NCBI GenBank assembly: GCA_025454715.1
Contig: JALONY010000194.1
Location: forward strand, 1-6,493
Direction of reading: 5' to 3'
Source of the DNA: Anaerolineae bacterium
GTDB taxonomy: Bacteria; Chloroflexota; Anaerolineae; Aggregatilineales; Phototrophicaceae
DNA: 6,493 nt
Under the pieces are notes generated by a model that was not told the origin of the DNA, made no database searches, and saw nothing but the letters and a program-made list of their open reading frames with translations. Positions 5,225 to 6,493 of this stretch are shown here, one piece after another. The translations under genes were made by a program, and so were the position numbers. Within the stretch, counting starts at the first letter, position 1, and every line of letters begins with the position of its first letter.

Positions 5225-6493
5225 TCAACCTTTAGGGCGCGTTGCGGGCTTGCCCAAGGCATCCAGCATCGACGCGACCGAGGTCAGCTTGCGGCGTGGG
5301 CGTCCGGCCAAAGCGCCCGCCTCTTGCTCCAGCTTGTCGAGGCGTTGCCAATCGGCGAACGACACGACCGACACCCCGCGCTCGGCCAACAGCGCGTCGA
5401 TGGCGGCGGCGCTGGGCGGCGTGGGCAGAGTCAGGGCACCGGCGCGCAGGTCTTCCAACAAGCTCTCGACCGTCTCGACCGAGTCGGGGCGGTTGGTGCC
5501 GATGATGCCGGACGGGCCGCGCTTAATCCAGCCGGTGACGTACACGTGGTCGGCGTCGATGACCCGCCCGCGGTGGTGCGGGATGACCCCCGCCTTGGGG
5601 TCGAACGGCAAGCCGGGCAAGGCCACCCCCTTATAGCCGACCGAGCGGAACACCAGCCCACACGGGATGACCTCGCTTTGGTCGGTGGCTTGGGCGGCCA
5701 AGGAGCCGTCCGGCTTGGCCACCAACACGTTTTTGACCAAGCGAATCCCCTCGACTCGGTCGGTGCCGACGATTTCGACCGGCGAGGCCAAAAAGCGCAA
5801 GACGACGCGGCGCGGCTTGCCGTGCGGGGCGCGCTGGGCATATTCGGCCAACAGCGCCACGTTTTTCTCGGCGTCGCGGTCATCGGCGGTCGCCAGCCAC
5901 GCCGCGCTCAACGGGTCGAGGGCGGCGTCCTCCGGCGCGACGAACACATCGGCCTCGGCCAGCTCGCCCAGTTCGCCCAGCTCGGCAGGGGTGAAGGCGG
6001 CTTGGGCGGGGCCGCGCCGCCCGACCAAAATCACCTCGCGCACGCGGCTGGCGTCCAGCGCGGCCAGCGCGCCGTCGGCAATGTCGGTCTGCGCCAATTC
6101 GTCGCAGGTGCGGCTGAGGATGCGCGCCACGTCCATCGCCACGTTGCCCACCCCAATCACCACGGCGCGCTCGGCGCTTAGGTCGAAGTGGTAATGCTGA
6201 TAATCGGGATGGCCGTTGTACCACCCGACGAACTCGGTGGCGGCGTGGCTGCCGGTCAAGTCCTCCCCGGCGATGCCCAAAGCGCGGTCGCTTTGCGCGC
6301 CGACCGCAATCACCACCGCATGGTAATGCTGGCGCAGCTCGTCGATGCTCAGGTCTCGCCCAATCTCGACGTTGCCCAAGAAGCGAAATCCGGTGCGGGC
6401 GGCGATTTTTTCGTAGGTGCGGGTGACCGACTTGATTTTGGGGTGATCGGGCGCAACCCCGCCGCGCACCAACCCGTAAGGAGTCGGGAGGCG
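5225..6493 (-). CDS. fprA: Ferredoxin/adrenodoxin--NADP+ reductase, FprA type, 5' end outside the window
   Basis: This FAD enzyme moves electrons between NADPH and ferredoxin-type iron-sulfur proteins in the cytoplasm. The visible 422 residues match mycobacterial FprA and mitochondrial adrenodoxin reductase along their length. The first visible residues read RLPTPYGLVRGGVAPDHPK, the family's FAD-domain signature. The AVGAQSD segment follows, then the NADP-binding loop GVGNVAMD (visible residues 114-121), VGRRGP (157-162) with two Arg expected to bind the NADP phosphate, and GWIKRGPSGIIGTN near the end of the conserved core. By comparison with the roughly 456-residue family, about 40 N-terminal residues including the first GxGxxG loop are missing because the window ends. 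The TTG at 6472 is an internal Leu codon within that signature, not a start. The frame is intact to the TGA at 5227-5225. This is probably a housekeeping gene whose transcript may read into the receiver gene. Confidence 0.95.
   Translation of the reverse strand, partial: RLPTPYGLVRGGVAPDHPKIKSVTRTYEKIAARTGFRFLGNVEIGRDLSIDELRQHYHAVVIAVGAQSDRALGIAGEDLTGSHAATEFVGWYNGHPDYQHYHFDLSAERAVVIGVGNVAMDVARILSRTCDELAQTDIADGALAALDASRVREVILVGRRGPAQAAFTPAELGELGELAEADVFVAPEDAALDPLSAAWLATADDRDAEKNVALLAEYAQRAPHGKPRRVVLRFLASPVEIVGTDRVEGIRLVKNVLVAKPDGSLAAQATDQSEVIPCGLVFRSVGYKGVALPGLPFDPKAGVIPHHRGRVIDADHVYVTGWIKRGPSGIIGTNRPDSVETVESLLEDLRAGALTLPTPPSAAAIDALLAERGVSVVSFADWQRLDKLEQEAGALAGRPRRKLTSVASMLDALGKPATRPKG

Noticed and set aside
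6470..6472. TTG at 6472 as the start of the reductase gene
   Set aside because: The frame stays open to the window edge, and the upstream codons read RLPTPYG, which completes a conserved family signature. The gene is cut by the window, not begun here.

Overview
The window is GC-rich bacterial DNA, densely coded, with one small AT-rich island. It carries four protein genes: one on the plus strand and three on the minus strand. The protein types are a TIR-transmembrane-WD40 protein with the linker and C-terminal tail common in Chloroflexota and cyanobacterial WD40 receptors, a secreted WD40 protein, a single-domain response regulator and an adrenodoxin-reductase-type FprA. Together with the base composition they best suggest a Chloroflexota (Anaerolineae-like) genome. 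That placement is an inference, and other GC-rich phyla are not excluded.

Layout. Positions 1-80 are a short leader with a perfect 13-bp palindrome. Positions 81-1955 (+) encode an exported protein that reads as fourteen WD40 blades behind a signal peptide, with no lysine anywhere and no cysteine in the mature part. Positions 1963-2002 hold a strong GC-rich hairpin between two convergent genes. Positions 2004-4676 (-) encode an 890-residue protein: an N-terminal TIR domain with the expected catalytic glutamate, a linker, one membrane span, an Ala-rich helical stalk and a large degenerate WD40 region with a C-terminal tail motif. Positions 4751-5125 (-) encode a lone receiver domain (124 aa). 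Positions 5126-5224 are the AT-rich island, with a candidate -10 box and a nested set of inverted repeats. Positions 5225-6493 (-) are the 3' part of an fprA-like ferredoxin/adrenodoxin NADP+ reductase, whose first roughly 40 codons lie beyond the window edge.

How the genes may work together. fprA, the receiver gene and the TIR gene share a strand with gaps of 99 and 74 bases, so partial co-transcription is possible, but the AT-rich island looks like a separate promoter or regulatory point for the last two. The most interesting unit is the convergent pair of WD40 genes. One protein is exported. The other has the topology of a membrane receptor, with its WD40 sensor predicted outside and its TIR effector, probably an NAD+-consuming enzyme, inside. 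No nucleotide-binding switch domain, histidine kinase or known defence-system partner is visible. The reading of the TIR protein as a one-piece transmembrane NADase receptor, and of the secreted propeller protein as its possible partner, is a hypothesis from architecture and context.
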